From Bacteroidales bacterium (lineage in GTDB: Bacteria > Bacteroidota > Bacteroidia > Bacteroidales > WCHB1-69), in NCBI GenBank assembly GCA_017535665.1, contig JAFXTS010000025.1:62001-126000 (forward strand): DNA of 64,000 nucleotides, read 5' to 3'. Under the pieces are notes generated by a model, which was given only the letters and a program-made list of their open reading frames with translations, was not told where the DNA came from and ran no database searches. Of this stretch, positions 17,715 to 26,568 are shown piece by piece (the first letter of the stretch is position 1; each line of letters begins with the position of its first letter). A program made the position numbers and the translations under genes.

Positions 17715-17898
17715 CGTGCCAAAGGCACGCCATCCCAGTAACTCCACACAAACGAACATAGTGAGTGCAGTGTGGAGTGGGCAACAGCGCTGGTAATCAG
17801 CGTGCCTTCCGCACGCCTTTACCATTGCGCGTCCCCACCCCAGACTGCGGCCTAAAGGCCTTGTCAGGGGCTACTGGAATTTCGTGCCTTTGGCACGA
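17714..17898. repeat. palindrome cluster in a 410-base gene-free stretch
   Basis: Holds at least six stems: GCGTGCC-AAA-GGCACGC (17714-17730), ACTCCACAC/GTGTGGAGT (17741-17778), GCGTGC/GCACGC (17800-17816), a CCCC...GGGG stem around GGCCT-AAA-GGCC (17838-17870), CCAGTA/TACTGG (17735-17740 and 17872-17877) and TCGTGCC-TTT-GGCACGA (17882-17898). No credible reading frame of any length is seen in 17627-18037. A decayed copy of the last hairpin is at 22446-22462. Confidence 0.75.
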
Positions 17899-18037
17899 TT
17901 GCCTGCTATTCATTCCCTTTTTTAATAAAATATAAAATTGATTATTAAAAAATTATAAATCAGAGCGTTGGCGAAAAGTGAGTAAATTAGAAGTCACCGA
18001 AAGACCATTCGATAATAATAATATTGCTCCACACGCC

Positions 18038-18787
18038 TTACCAAAGGTAGCGCACCTCTTTCATACCGCAACACCACCGCTGCCCTCCCCTGCCCTCCAG
18101 CAGAAGGCGGCCGTATTCATCAACACCTACTATTCGAGCCTCCACCTCACCGCCACCAATTTCGTAGCGGCTCCACTCGTTCATGCGGCAGAGCGAGCTG
18201 AGATAGTCGGCATTGAGCGCCTCCCACCCGTCAGGCTGCAATCGGCTGTAGGTGTTTTGCAGTTGCGCATGAAGTCGTGCTGCCACCTCCTCCACCGAAA
18301 ACTCGCTGCCCGTCAGCAGCGCCAACGACGTGGGATTGGGAATCCAGTCGGGGAACTCTTTCTCGTTGACATTCAACCCAATACCAGCGATGGTAGAGGA
18401 CAGAGTGTCGCCAGATACCGAATGCTCTATCAGAATGCCCGCTATCTTTCTGTCACCCACATAGATATCGTTGGGCCATTTCACCATCACCTCTTTTACA
18501 TAACAAGAAAGACACTCTTTGACCGCCAAGGAGAAATACTCGTTGAAAACAAACTGTCGGGAGGCGGGCAGCGGCGGACGGAAATAGATGGAGGCGAGCA
18601 GGTTGAGTTGGGGCGCACTATGCCAGCGGTTGGTGCCCTGTCCGCGGCCAGCAGTCTGATAGTCGGCCATGAGCATATAAAATTCAGGTAATTCATTATT
18701 ACCCAAATTATTACCACGAATCCAATTCTCCAAATCTCGGTTGGTGGATTCCGTTTCTTTAACCCGAAGTATGCTCGCATGATTCAT
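18038..18787 (-). CDS. birA: biotin--[acetyl-CoA-carboxylase] ligase
   Basis: Cytoplasmic enzyme of 249 residues that attaches biotin to carrier proteins. The catalytic domain shows VKETESTNRDLE, the ligase signature DYQTAGRGQGTNRWHS and VKWPNDIYVGDRKIAGILIE, then GIGLNVNEKEFP and a small C-terminal beta domain (GRLLLEGRGGQRWC). There is no N-terminal DNA-binding domain, so it is not a biotin repressor. I chose the ATG at 18787; one at 18826 (MGFVWTIFYNFAD added) is also in frame but adds nothing conserved. Confidence 0.9.
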   Translation of the reverse strand: MNHASILRVKETESTNRDLENWIRGNNLGNNELPEFYMLMADYQTAGRGQGTNRWHSAPQLNLLASIYFRPPLPASRQFVFNEYFSLAVKECLSCYVKEVMVKWPNDIYVGDRKIAGILIEHSVSGDTLSSTIAGIGLNVNEKEFPDWIPNPTSLALLTGSEFSVEEVAARLHAQLQNTYSRLQPDGWEALNADYLSSLCRMNEWSRYEIGGGEVEARIVGVDEYGRLLLEGRGGQRWCCGMKEVRYLW

Positions 18788-18856
18788 ATCGGCAAAATTA
18801 TAAAAAATAGTCCAAACAAATCCCATCTCAATCAACAATCTTTCATAATAAATTCG

Positions 18857-18864
18857 TATCTTTG
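18857..18864 (+). promoter_or_regulatory. -7 promoter of the DUF4197 protein gene
   Basis: TATCTTTG followed by CCG, 18 bases before the start codon; it lies in the divergent gap from birA. Confidence 0.6.
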
Positions 18865-18881
18865 CCGCCAAATTTTGTAGA

Positions 18882-19586
18882 ATGAAAAAAATTATCTTTT
18901 CCCTTCTTGTCCTGATGGCCGCCTTGGCATGGTCGTGCAAGGACACTTCCGGCGACTATATTGAACAGATGTACACCGATGCGATGCTCAGCAAAGGAGT
19001 AAAAGCCTGTATGACAGTGTCGAAGGATACAGCGGCGGCACACCTTTGCGTTGCTGAAGGCATGAACGCCCACGCCATCAGTTTTCCCAACAGCGGACAG
19101 TACCGTGCCGTTCGCGACACCCTCGCCGCGCTGGGACAGAGCGAGCTGCTGGATACGCTGTACAGCCGCATCACCCGCTCGTGCGAACTGATGGGCGACA
19201 ACACGACCACTATCTTCAATACGGCCATCGAGGCTGTTGTTTTCGACAACCCGTCGGATCTGGTCTATGGTCCGCAGGACACCATCACCCACTACCTCAA
19301 ACTCTACAAAGGTGCTGAGATTCAGAGTAGCGTGTCCAGCGCACTCAGCACACACTTTGGCACCACTGGCGCGACCTCTACGTGGAATGAGATTATCGCG
19401 CTCTACAATGCCAACAGCACAACGACCCTCACCATCGACCTCAATGGTTTTGTGGCCGCCCGTTTTTTGGAAGCTTTCTATACTGAGATGGCTGCCGAGG
19501 AGCTGCTGATTCGCACCGATGCCTCGCACCGCGTGACCGAGAATCTGAAGAAAATATTTGGCGAAATCGGAGAAAGCAAAAAGTAA
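18882..19586 (+). CDS. DUF4197 domain lipoprotein
   Basis: A 234-residue lipoprotein (MKKIIFSLLVLMAALAWSC). The mature region is alpha-helical and matches DUF4197: an ALSKG-like start (DAMLSKGVKACMTVSKD), a ...LYSRITRSCELMGDNTTTIFNTAIEAV block, the segment with VYGPQDTITHYLKLYKGAEI (LLNGGDTAAT-like in relatives), and FVAARFLEAFYTEMAAEELLIR near the end. No activity is established for the family. The phosphofructokinase gene starts 36 bases later. Confidence 0.8.
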   Translation: MKKIIFSLLVLMAALAWSCKDTSGDYIEQMYTDAMLSKGVKACMTVSKDTAAAHLCVAEGMNAHAISFPNSGQYRAVRDTLAALGQSELLDTLYSRITRSCELMGDNTTTIFNTAIEAVVFDNPSDLVYGPQDTITHYLKLYKGAEIQSSVSSALSTHFGTTGATSTWNEIIALYNANSTTTLTIDLNGFVAARFLEAFYTEMAAEELLIRTDASHRVTENLKKIFGEIGESKK

Positions 19587-19622
19587 CCTTCTGTCAATCA
19601 TTATCAAACAAAATACTAACCC

Positions 19623-20861
19623 ATGATTCAAGACAAACTTTATGCCGGCAAGACGCTGGCCATCCTTTCAGGCGGTGGCGACACCCCGGCCATCAACTCC
19701 AGTATCGAATGCGTACGTAACCGTGCCTCCATGCTCGGTTTCAAAGTATATGGTATCCTTCGCGGCTGGAAGGGCCTGCTCGGCGATGGTGACCTTGTGG
19801 ACCTCACCAACATCCCGTACGACGGCATCTATGGCGGCACCGGCCTGCTTTCGAGCCGTACCAACCCCTTCCCCAGCAAGAAAAATCCAGAGGATCGCTC
19901 ACAGCAAATCCTCAGAAACATAGAGAGATACAAAATTGACGTGTTGGTGACCATCGGTGGTGACGACACCAACGGGGCGGCCAAGAAGATGTATGAGAAG
20001 TACGGCATTCCGGTCATCGGTTTCCCGAAAACCATCGACAACGACCTGCGCACCCGCACCATCCACCATTACAATGGCGAGGACAACGAAACGGTGCTTT
20101 GTCCCGGTTTCGCCTCTGCTGCCATGGCCATCAAGAAACTCACCAGCAAGCTACACACCACCAACGAGTCGCACCAGCGTATCATGGTGCTGGAGGTGAT
20201 GGGCCGTGATGCCGGTTGGCTTACGGGAACCGCCACATTCGGCGGGGCTCAGATTTCGCTCATCCCCGAAGTGCCTATGACGGCCGAACGCAAGGATTTC
20301 TTCTTTGAATACGTGAAAGAACAGTATCTCCGCTCCCCCAAGCACTCGCTCATCATCGCCGTGTCGGAAGGCGTACGCTGGTGGAATGATGAGACCCAGC
20401 AGTTGGAGATGGTGTATGCCAGCTCCGACCTCGACGAGTACGGTCACCCGCGTTTCGGTGGCGTGAGCGGTGTCATCGCATCCGAAATCAACCGCCGTAT
20501 CGGCATCGAGGCGCGCGGACAGATCTCCGGCTACATTCCCCGCTCGGGAAAATGCTACGAGTACGACCGCCGGCTCACCTCCACCCTGGCCGACAAGGTC
20601 ACCGACCTTTTGCTGCGCCAAGACTACGGCAAGATGCCAGTGATGAAAGACATCGTGCCTTACGATGAACTGGAAGAGTACCACACCACCGCCATCGACA
20701 TGGGAAACATCGGCAACTTCCCGCTGCCGGAAAGCTACTACGATGTCAACAACTTCCAATTCACCGACAAATACAACGACTTCCTCACCAACATCATCGG
20801 AAAGCCCTTCCGTATGGAGTTCAACCACATCTTCCCCACCGTTATTCCTGAAGACTTATAA
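19623..20861 (+). CDS. 6-phosphofructokinase, probably pyrophosphate-dependent
   Basis: Glycolytic/gluconeogenic enzyme of 412 residues that phosphorylates fructose 6-phosphate. The phosphoryl-donor site reads GGDDT (residues 112-116) and PKTIDND (residues 135-141). ATP-dependent enzymes such as E. coli PfkA have Gly at both discriminating sites (GGDGS, PGTIDND); Asp and Lys there mark the PPi-using type, which is reversible. Other family motifs, ILSGGGDTPAINSSI and MGRDAGWLTG, are intact. It precedes a GH57 gene by 23 bases, a plausible carbohydrate pair. The ORF is intact and has no odd composition. Confidence 0.9.
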   Translation: MIQDKLYAGKTLAILSGGGDTPAINSSIECVRNRASMLGFKVYGILRGWKGLLGDGDLVDLTNIPYDGIYGGTGLLSSRTNPFPSKKNPEDRSQQILRNIERYKIDVLVTIGGDDTNGAAKKMYEKYGIPVIGFPKTIDNDLRTRTIHHYNGEDNETVLCPGFASAAMAIKKLTSKLHTTNESHQRIMVLEVMGRDAGWLTGTATFGGAQISLIPEVPMTAERKDFFFEYVKEQYLRSPKHSLIIAVSEGVRWWNDETQQLEMVYASSDLDEYGHPRFGGVSGVIASEINRRIGIEARGQISGYIPRSGKCYEYDRRLTSTLADKVTDLLLRQDYGKMPVMKDIVPYDELEEYHTTAIDMGNIGNFPLPESYYDVNNFQFTDKYNDFLTNIIGKPFRMEFNHIFPTVIPEDL

Positions 20862-20884
20862 TACGCAACCATAACCATCCTCCC

Positions 20885-22072
20885 ATGCAAAAAATCTGCT
20901 TTCATTTTCAGATCAGTCAGCCGTTCCGCTTGCGGACCTACCGATTTTTCGACATCAACGTCCACCATGACTATTTCGACGAGTTCCAGAACAGCTATTT
21001 GGTGAACCGTCTGGCCGAGCGTTGCTACCTGCCCGCCAACCGTCTCATCAAGGAACTCATCGAGAAGTATCCAGGACAGATTGCCGTAAGCTACAGCATA
21101 GCAGGAAGTTCCATCAAGCTTTTCCAAGAGTATTGTCCTGAAGTGATTGAAAGTTTCAAGGAATTGATTGGCACGGGCAGTGTGGAAATCACGGGCAGCA
21201 CCTTCACGCACAGCATCGCATCGTTGTACAGCAAAAGTGCTTTTGCGGAGCAGGTACGGCTGCAGGAGGCGTTGTTAGAGGAGGTTTTCGGGGTGAAGCC
21301 CACCACCTTCTGCAACACCGAGATGATCTATTCGGATGAGATTGGGGAATGGCTGTGGGAGTTGGGTTACCGCACCGTGCTGACGGAGGGTGCCAAGCAC
21401 ATTTTGGCATGGCGTTCGCCGGGGTATTTGTACTGCAATCCGTTCCAGACCGACCTGAAGCTGATGCTCCGCAGTTATGCATTGTGCGATGATATCACGC
21501 TGAGGTTCAATGACAAAGGATGGGATCAGTACCCGCTGACGGCCGACAAGTACTTGGGATTCCTGAAGGCGGTGCCGGCTGACGTGCCGCATATCAACTT
21601 TGCGTTCGACTACGAGACCATTGGTGAGTATTACACCAAGGAGACGGGCATTTTCGACTTTTTCAGGGCTTTGTTCAGCCGCTTCGCGGAGTCGAGTGAG
21701 TACCAGATGATTATGCCGAAGTCGGTGGAAGATTCTGACGAGAAATACACCACGATGAACATTCCATGGGCCATTTCAGGCATGGGCGAGGAGAAGGACA
21801 CCGAAGAGTGGGTAGGCAACGAGTTGCAGCAGGAGGCATTCGAGCAGCTGTTCAAGTTGGAGCCGTTGTACATGGAGTCGCGCAACGAGACGGCCAAGCT
21901 CAACTGGTTGCGGTTGCAGGCGGCCGACCACTTTAACTTTATGAGTTCCAAGTGGTTGAGTAAAAATTCCGTGAAGAGAAACTTTGATGTATATCCCTCC
22001 CCTTATCAGGCGTTCATCAACTATATGAACGTGTTGAATGACGTGAAGATTCAGTTAACTGAGGGGAAATAA
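20885..22072 (+). CDS. glycoside hydrolase family 57 protein
   Basis: Cytoplasmic alpha-amylase-like enzyme of 395 residues, (beta/alpha)7 type. ICFHFQISQPFRLR at the start, the predicted nucleophile in TFCNTEMIYSDE, and the predicted acid in FAFDYETIGEYY fit GH57. It lacks a signal peptide, so it would act on glycogen or maltodextrin inside the cell. It follows the PPi-type phosphofructokinase by 23 bases. The specific linkage cleaved is not determined from sequence. A tRNA-Ala gene with its own promoter follows. Confidence 0.9.
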   Translation: MQKICFHFQISQPFRLRTYRFFDINVHHDYFDEFQNSYLVNRLAERCYLPANRLIKELIEKYPGQIAVSYSIAGSSIKLFQEYCPEVIESFKELIGTGSVEITGSTFTHSIASLYSKSAFAEQVRLQEALLEEVFGVKPTTFCNTEMIYSDEIGEWLWELGYRTVLTEGAKHILAWRSPGYLYCNPFQTDLKLMLRSYALCDDITLRFNDKGWDQYPLTADKYLGFLKAVPADVPHINFAFDYETIGEYYTKETGIFDFFRALFSRFAESSEYQMIMPKSVEDSDEKYTTMNIPWAISGMGEEKDTEEWVGNELQQEAFEQLFKLEPLYMESRNETAKLNWLRLQAADHFNFMSSKWLSKNSVKRNFDVYPSPYQAFINYMNVLNDVKIQLTEGK

Positions 22073-22133
22073 AGGAGTTACATTTTTTTGAAAAAATTTA
22101 CGGGAAAGGCGTTGCAGGTACAAGAAAAAGTTG

Positions 22134-22141
22134 TATTTTTG
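22134..22141 (+). promoter_or_regulatory. -33/-7 promoter of tRNA-Ala
   Basis: TATTTTTG with TTGC 22 bases upstream, 20 bases before the mature tRNA start. Confidence 0.65.
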
Positions 22142-22161
22142 CAGCCTCAAACGAGAACGAT

Positions 22162-22235
22162 GGGGCGTTAGCTCAGTTGGCTAGAGCGTTTGACTGGCAG
22201 TCAAGAGGTCGTGAGTTCGATTCTCATACGCTCCA
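22162..22235 (+). tRNA. tRNA-Ala(GGC)
   Basis: A 74-nt cloverleaf: acceptor GGGGCGT/ACGCTCC, D stem GCTC/GAGC, anticodon stem TTTGA/TCAAG with loop CTGGCAG (anticodon GGC), T stem GTGAG/CTCAT with loop TTCGATT. The third acceptor pair is G3:U70, the alanine identity element. Discriminator base is A; CCA is not encoded. It has its own promoter and a strong terminator. Confidence 0.96.
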
Positions 22236-22246
22236 CTCTCAAAATC

Positions 22247-22280
22247 AAGCACTTGTAAGGAAACTTACAAGTGCTTTTTC
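22247..22280 (+). terminator. intrinsic terminator after tRNA-Ala
   Basis: A perfect 13-bp stem AAGCACTTGTAAG/CTTACAAGTGCTT with a GAAA loop, followed by a T run. Confidence 0.9.
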
Positions 22281-22341
22281 TTTACAAGTGACCTTTTGTT
22301 TGCGTTTCAACTTATTTTCATTCATTCTTACCTATTTGTAA

Positions 22342-22388
22342 ATAATAATTGAAAAGTATACCACGATAATAATCGAAAAGTATACCAC
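22342..22388 (+). repeat. two 23-nt direct repeats, one base apart
   Basis: 22342-22364 and 22366-22388 differ at one base; each contains GAAAAGTATACCAC. The rest of 22281-22479 is AT-rich and holds no gene. The layout recalls the multiple terminal repeats at IS21-family ends, but no transposase is present, so this would be at most a scar. Confidence 0.7.
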
Positions 22389-22445
22389 CTTGGGACATAC
22401 GAAATAGAATCAAAAAAATCATCCTTGCCTAAGGTTCCTGATTTT

Positions 22446-22462
22446 TCGTGTCTCTGGTACGA
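22446..22462. repeat. decayed copy of the TCGTGCC hairpin
   Basis: TCGTGTC-TCT-GGTACGA differs by a few bases from TCGTGCC-TTT-GGCACGA at 17882-17898 and still folds using G:T pairs. It lies just downstream of the broken C10 peptidase gene. Confidence 0.45.
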
Positions 22463-22479
22463 TTGATCGATTTATATCG

Positions 22480-23868
22480 CTAATAATCACCCCTCCCCTT
22501 CACAATCTTCTGCCAACCCACTACTTTCCCGGCCTCCATCAGATGGAGGAAGTAAATGCCATCGGGCTGGGCAGATAAATCGATGGTGCGGGTTTCTGAT
22601 GTTAAATGGTTTGAAATCACCAATTTGCCCAACGCATCATAAATACAATAACTGCAACCGGCAAGGGGCGCGTTTTCACACTCAATACTGAAAACACCCG
22701 AAGTGGGATTCGGATAAATGAGAAGGCGTGAGGTTTGATTGTCGGCAATGGCTTCGGTGCTGGGAACCAAATCGATGATGGCCCCCTGGTTGTAGGAAAA
22801 GTTCTAGTTCGACGGGGTCATGTCGTCAATCTCATAATAGCCGTCGTACGAGCCTTTCAATCCCCAGTTGAAATGGAAGAAATCGTTGGCATCGTACCCG
22901 TCGCAAATAAAACAATGCCCAACCGAATAGGAGGAGTTAAACCCGTTGTAAATGATGGGGATGCCGGCGTCTAAGTTACTTTTCAACATGGACATCCACG
23001 AGGTATTGTCGTAGTTAGAACGAAGCTCGCCGTGCGCATGGCTGCTGAATCCGAAAAAGTTTTTCAACGCCGATTCCGCATTGTAGGGGTGCGCCGCAGA
23101 ATGGAGAACATAGGCGGTGGAATTGGAAGAGGTGTAACTGGTCTCGATGGCCACGCCACAGTGGTAGAGCAGGGTGGCCACAGCACTGTTGGCACTGCTG
23201 CAACTGTTGGGCATGGCACTCCAGTTGTAGGTCGCGGCTGAAAAATCCACATTGTGCGTAATGCCGTTGTAAGTATAGGTGTGAGAACCGGTTCCGTGCT
23301 CCGGATATTGCCAGTAGTGCATCACCTGTCCCATCGCCACGGCCACACAACCCACCAGCGTGTTGCTGGGACAGGCAGCATTGTAGGGCGAACTTTGTCC
23401 CCACTGAGCCGTAATCAGCGGGCTGACCGTTTGCGAGGCTTTCGCATCGCTCCAATGTCCAGACTGCAACATTTCCCATTGAGCAGCAATCTCCGATGTG
23501 GCTTCAAGCTGTTGGCTGACAGCCTCTTCTATTCTGCTTTCGTAGGTAAAGAGCCAATCTCTAACCGGTGCGGGAATGTTTGCCGGATCGAAACTGCCGC
23601 TGGTGGAGTAGGCCAGTATGGGTTGGGCGCAATCATCGGCAGAAAGGATGACAAAACCGCCGGCACTGCTGAAAATGTACAGGTGCGAAAATTCGGTCTG
23701 CGCAGTGATGTCGGTGAGCGCATTGGCGGAGATACCGCTCCGTATGGCGCAGCCACTCTGCTGCCAAAATGTTTCGGCCAACTGCTGGGCCTTCTCCGGG
23801 CCTACCGGATGGCTGGAAGCCCAATTCATCAGTAAAATCAGGCCCACGCTGAAAACGATTCTTTTCAT
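22480..23868 (-). pseudogene. C10 (streptopain-like) cysteine peptidase with type IX sorting domain, split by an in-frame TAG
   Basis: Starting at 23868 (MKRIVFSVGLILLMNWASS signal peptide), a C10 peptidase reads through NTLVGCVAVAMGQVMHYWQYP (catalytic Cys) and SVGHCFICDGYD (catalytic His), HFNWGLKGSYDGYYEIDD, then stops at TAG 22804-22806. The same frame continues without a gap as NFSYNQGAIIDLVPS and a complete type IX C-terminal domain (LIYPNPTSGVFSIEC to GWQKIVKGRGDY). In relatives a residue, often Tyr, stands at the stop. TAG ends other genes here (for example at 11241 and 47756), so it is a true stop. The truncated product would keep the protease but lose its secretion signal. Confidence 0.8.
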
Positions 23869-23892
23869 GTGGATGATGGATGGTTTAGTGCG

Positions 23893-23900
23893 CAAAAATA
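23893..23900 (-). promoter_or_regulatory. -7 promoter of the C10 peptidase
   Basis: Minus-strand TATTTTTG followed by CG, 25 bases before the start codon; it has survived the disruption of the gene. Confidence 0.5.
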
Positions 23901-23956
23901 CGACTTTTTTCATAAAATAAAAGACCACTTTATGCGTTAATGGTGATGGATTAATA

Positions 23957-25405
23957 ATGAATATGAAAACCCAATATCGCCTGCTATTTGTCTTCACCCT
24001 CCTGTTGACCGCCGTTGTGGCGCTCTCATCCTGTAATAAAATCCATCCCGAAGAGAACTCGAAAGTGAGTTTTTCGACCGACTTGGTGCAGTTCGACACG
24101 GTTTTCACTACGGTAGGTTCGGCCACCCAGAATTTCCGGGTTTACAACCCGTACAACTACGACATCAAGTTGGATGTTTACCTTGCGGGCGGCGACCACT
24201 CGCAGTTCAGCATCAATGTGGATGGCGTGGCGGGCACCTCATTCAAGGATGTGGAGATTCCCGCCAAGGACAGCATTTTCGTTCATGTGAAGGTGAATGT
24301 CAACCCCAACGACCAGAGTCAGCCGTTTGTGGTGACCGACTCGGTGGTGTTTCTGCACGGCAACACCATGCAGGATGTGGACCTGATGGCCTACGGGCAG
24401 AATGCCCATTTCATCGTGGCCGACCAAGGCACCAGCTTGCGCTACAAAATCATCGCCCACGAACATGAGACTGTCCACTGGACCAACGACTTACCGTATG
24501 TCATATACGGCGGTTACGCAGCGGTGGACTCGCTCGGCACGCTCATCATCGACCCCGGCACCACCATCTATTTCCACAACGGCGCCGGACTGTGGATCTA
24601 CCGCTACGGCAACATCCAAGCGGTAGGCACCATGGAGCAGCCCATCACCTTCCGTGGCGACAAACTGAACAGCTGGTTCGACACCGACTACGCCCAATGG
24701 GACCGCATCTGGATCAACGAGAGTAATATCGACAATCGTTTTGAAAATGTGGAGATTAGCAACGCTTTCATCGGATTGCAGGTGGAGAGTTTGAGTGAAT
24801 ATTTGAATGGCAAAACGATTCTGAAAAACTGTGTAGTACACAACACCTACAATAGCGGTCTGCTGGCTCGCGCCACCAACATTCGCGCCGAGAACTGCCA
24901 ATTCAGCAACAATGGTTCCTGCGGCGCCGAGTTGCATATCGGCAGCTACGACTTCCGCCACGTCACCATCGCCAACTACTTCCACCAGTCGGGCAGAAAG
25001 AATCCCGCCCTGTACGCCGCCACCAACTACACCGACGGCATTTACCAGTACGTAGGACCCCTTGCGGCATCGTTCACCAACTGCATCGTTTATGGCTCCC
25101 TCGAAAATGAAATCGGGCTTTCGCTCAACGACGACCAAGAGCATAACCTTCTGTTTGAGAACTGTTTGGTACGATGCACCGAGAATATGGACTGCTTCAC
25201 CAACTGCATCCGCAACCAGAATCCCAAATTCAACGCCAACAGCGACCAAGATTACGGGCTGCAGGATGGTTCTCCCGCCATTGATGCGGGCAAGACCGGT
25301 TTGGGCATCACCACCGATATCACGGGCGCGCCCCGCGACGACCGTCCCGACATCGGCGCGTTTGAGTTCGGCAGCAGCCTCCGAAGAAGGCTTTCCTTAC
25401 GATAA
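23957..25405 (+). CDS. lipoprotein with right-handed parallel beta-helix
   Basis: A 482-residue surface or periplasmic lipoprotein (lipobox VVALSSC). Residues about 35-150 form an Ig-like beta domain resembling the abnormal-spindle/choice-of-anchor type (FDTVFTTVGSATQNFRVYNPYNYDIKL). Residues about 190-440 carry repeated helix rungs (GTLIIDPGTTIYFHNGAGLWI, NVEISNAFIGLQVES, KTILKNCVVHNTYNSGLL), and it closes with GSPAIDAGKTGLG and RPDIGAFEFG, a common ending of such helices. Function is unknown; cell-surface binding is likely. It ends 9 bases into the convergent neighbour. Confidence 0.8.
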   Translation: MNMKTQYRLLFVFTLLLTAVVALSSCNKIHPEENSKVSFSTDLVQFDTVFTTVGSATQNFRVYNPYNYDIKLDVYLAGGDHSQFSINVDGVAGTSFKDVEIPAKDSIFVHVKVNVNPNDQSQPFVVTDSVVFLHGNTMQDVDLMAYGQNAHFIVADQGTSLRYKIIAHEHETVHWTNDLPYVIYGGYAAVDSLGTLIIDPGTTIYFHNGAGLWIYRYGNIQAVGTMEQPITFRGDKLNSWFDTDYAQWDRIWINESNIDNRFENVEISNAFIGLQVESLSEYLNGKTILKNCVVHNTYNSGLLARATNIRAENCQFSNNGSCGAELHIGSYDFRHVTIANYFHQSGRKNPALYAATNYTDGIYQYVGPLAASFTNCIVYGSLENEIGLSLNDDQEHNLLFENCLVRCTENMDCFTNCIRNQNPKFNANSDQDYGLQDGSPAIDAGKTGLGITTDITGAPRDDRPDIGAFEFGSSLRRRLSLR

Positions 25406-26566
25406 CCAACATTGAACCGCATACTCCGTGCCGACATAGACGGGAGTAAGCGAGAGATAGCCGGCCACTACCCTGCCCTGCTCCACCCGCAGCGGGTAAC
25501 GGGCACGAAGTGCTGCATCTTCCTCTAACAGAGCATTTTCATCCGGCAGGTAGCGCAGTCGCCATCGCCCTACGCTCCCCTCTCGCACATAGCGACGGTA
25601 AAACTGGTGGGCCGCCCACCCCATCGTCAGCCGGAGGTTCAGTTCCACCGCAGGATGCAGGTAATATTCTCCATCTTTCTGATAAACAAACATATCCACT
25701 CCCACAATACCTTGGTAATAGGGCGCTACATGGAGGTCGAGAAACTCCTCCAACGCCTCCCTAACCGCGTGGATAAGAGGAAGTTTTACATACGCTGACA
25801 GTCGTTCCTCAATCATCGAATCCGAAAGTAACAGATTTTCCTGATACACCCCATGGCGGGTGGTGAACAGGGAATAGCCGCAGAAAGAGGACGACTGGGA
25901 CAGGTCAAATTCTATCGCAAAATCTTGAACAACAGCATAGTACAATTCACCCATCACGCAGCCGTACTTACGGATCGACTGTGCCGCCCAGCCCCGCTGG
26001 TGGGTCGTCATCGTCCCTTTGATGAGGCGGAGTCCGCGGCCGCTGCCCGACCACGGCATCTTCAGCACCACCTCGCCATGCTGGGCCACAAAGTGTTCCA
26101 CCTCCTCAATGGTGGTCAGTTCGGTGGCGGGCAGCGGCCGCTCGGCGGTGTCGGAAAGTCGCTCTTGCAGGAACTGCATCGCCTGACGGGAGAGACGGCG
26201 GTGGGAAAGCTCGCGTATCTTTTCCAGCTGCTGGTCGGTAGGCATCAGTGCGGTGGCAACGCCGTTCTTCTGGAGGCTCCGTGCCAGATTGTGGTTCCAA
26301 CCCCATGGCAGGATGCGGTCGCACTGAGCGGCCTCGTGCCACGAGGCAACCACCTGCAACGGCACACTAAGCCGGGCAGCGGTATTACGAAACGCATCGG
26401 GCAACGAAGGAGCGGTAGTAAAAACCCGGGCATCATCAAACAGCCACAACGGCAGTAAAGCGACATCGGCAGCAAACTTCATCGCAGAGGCAGGCGACAC
26501 ATAATGATTCGCTCCGTGCGCCAGCGCGAGGTCGTGATCGGGATTGAAGATGCAGAGCTGCGACAT
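25397..26566 (-). CDS. ATP-grasp-like protein of unknown substrate
   Basis: A 389-residue cytoplasmic protein beginning MSQLCIFNPDHDLALAHG. The EVVLKMPWSGSGRGLRLIKG stretch and VGVDMFVYQKDGEYYLHPAVELNLRLTMGW fit the ATP-grasp nucleotide and metal sites, so I infer an ATP-dependent carboxylate ligase. Conserved proteins of this kind occur in Bacteroidales without an assigned reaction. I chose the ATG at 26566 because the longer frame to 26821 lies within the next gene. It starts two bases after the FISUMP gene stop, so it is in the same leftward transcript. Confidence 0.65.
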   Translation of the reverse strand: MSQLCIFNPDHDLALAHGANHYVSPASAMKFAADVALLPLWLFDDARVFTTAPSLPDAFRNTAARLSVPLQVVASWHEAAQCDRILPWGWNHNLARSLQKNGVATALMPTDQQLEKIRELSHRRLSRQAMQFLQERLSDTAERPLPATELTTIEEVEHFVAQHGEVVLKMPWSGSGRGLRLIKGTMTTHQRGWAAQSIRKYGCVMGELYYAVVQDFAIEFDLSQSSSFCGYSLFTTRHGVYQENLLLSDSMIEERLSAYVKLPLIHAVREALEEFLDLHVAPYYQGIVGVDMFVYQKDGEYYLHPAVELNLRLTMGWAAHQFYRRYVREGSVGRWRLRYLPDENALLEEDAALRARYPLRVEQGRVVAGYLSLTPVYVGTEYAVQCWLS

Positions 26567-26568
26567 GC

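Noticed and set aside
17714..17898. CRISPR array
   Set aside because: The stems differ in sequence and spacing; there are no equal-length repeats separated by unique spacers and no cas genes.
22804..22806. TAG read as a sense codon (recoding) in the C10 peptidase
   Set aside because: TAG ends other intact genes in the window (11241, 17626, 47756), and no suppressor or pyrrolysine-like context is seen.
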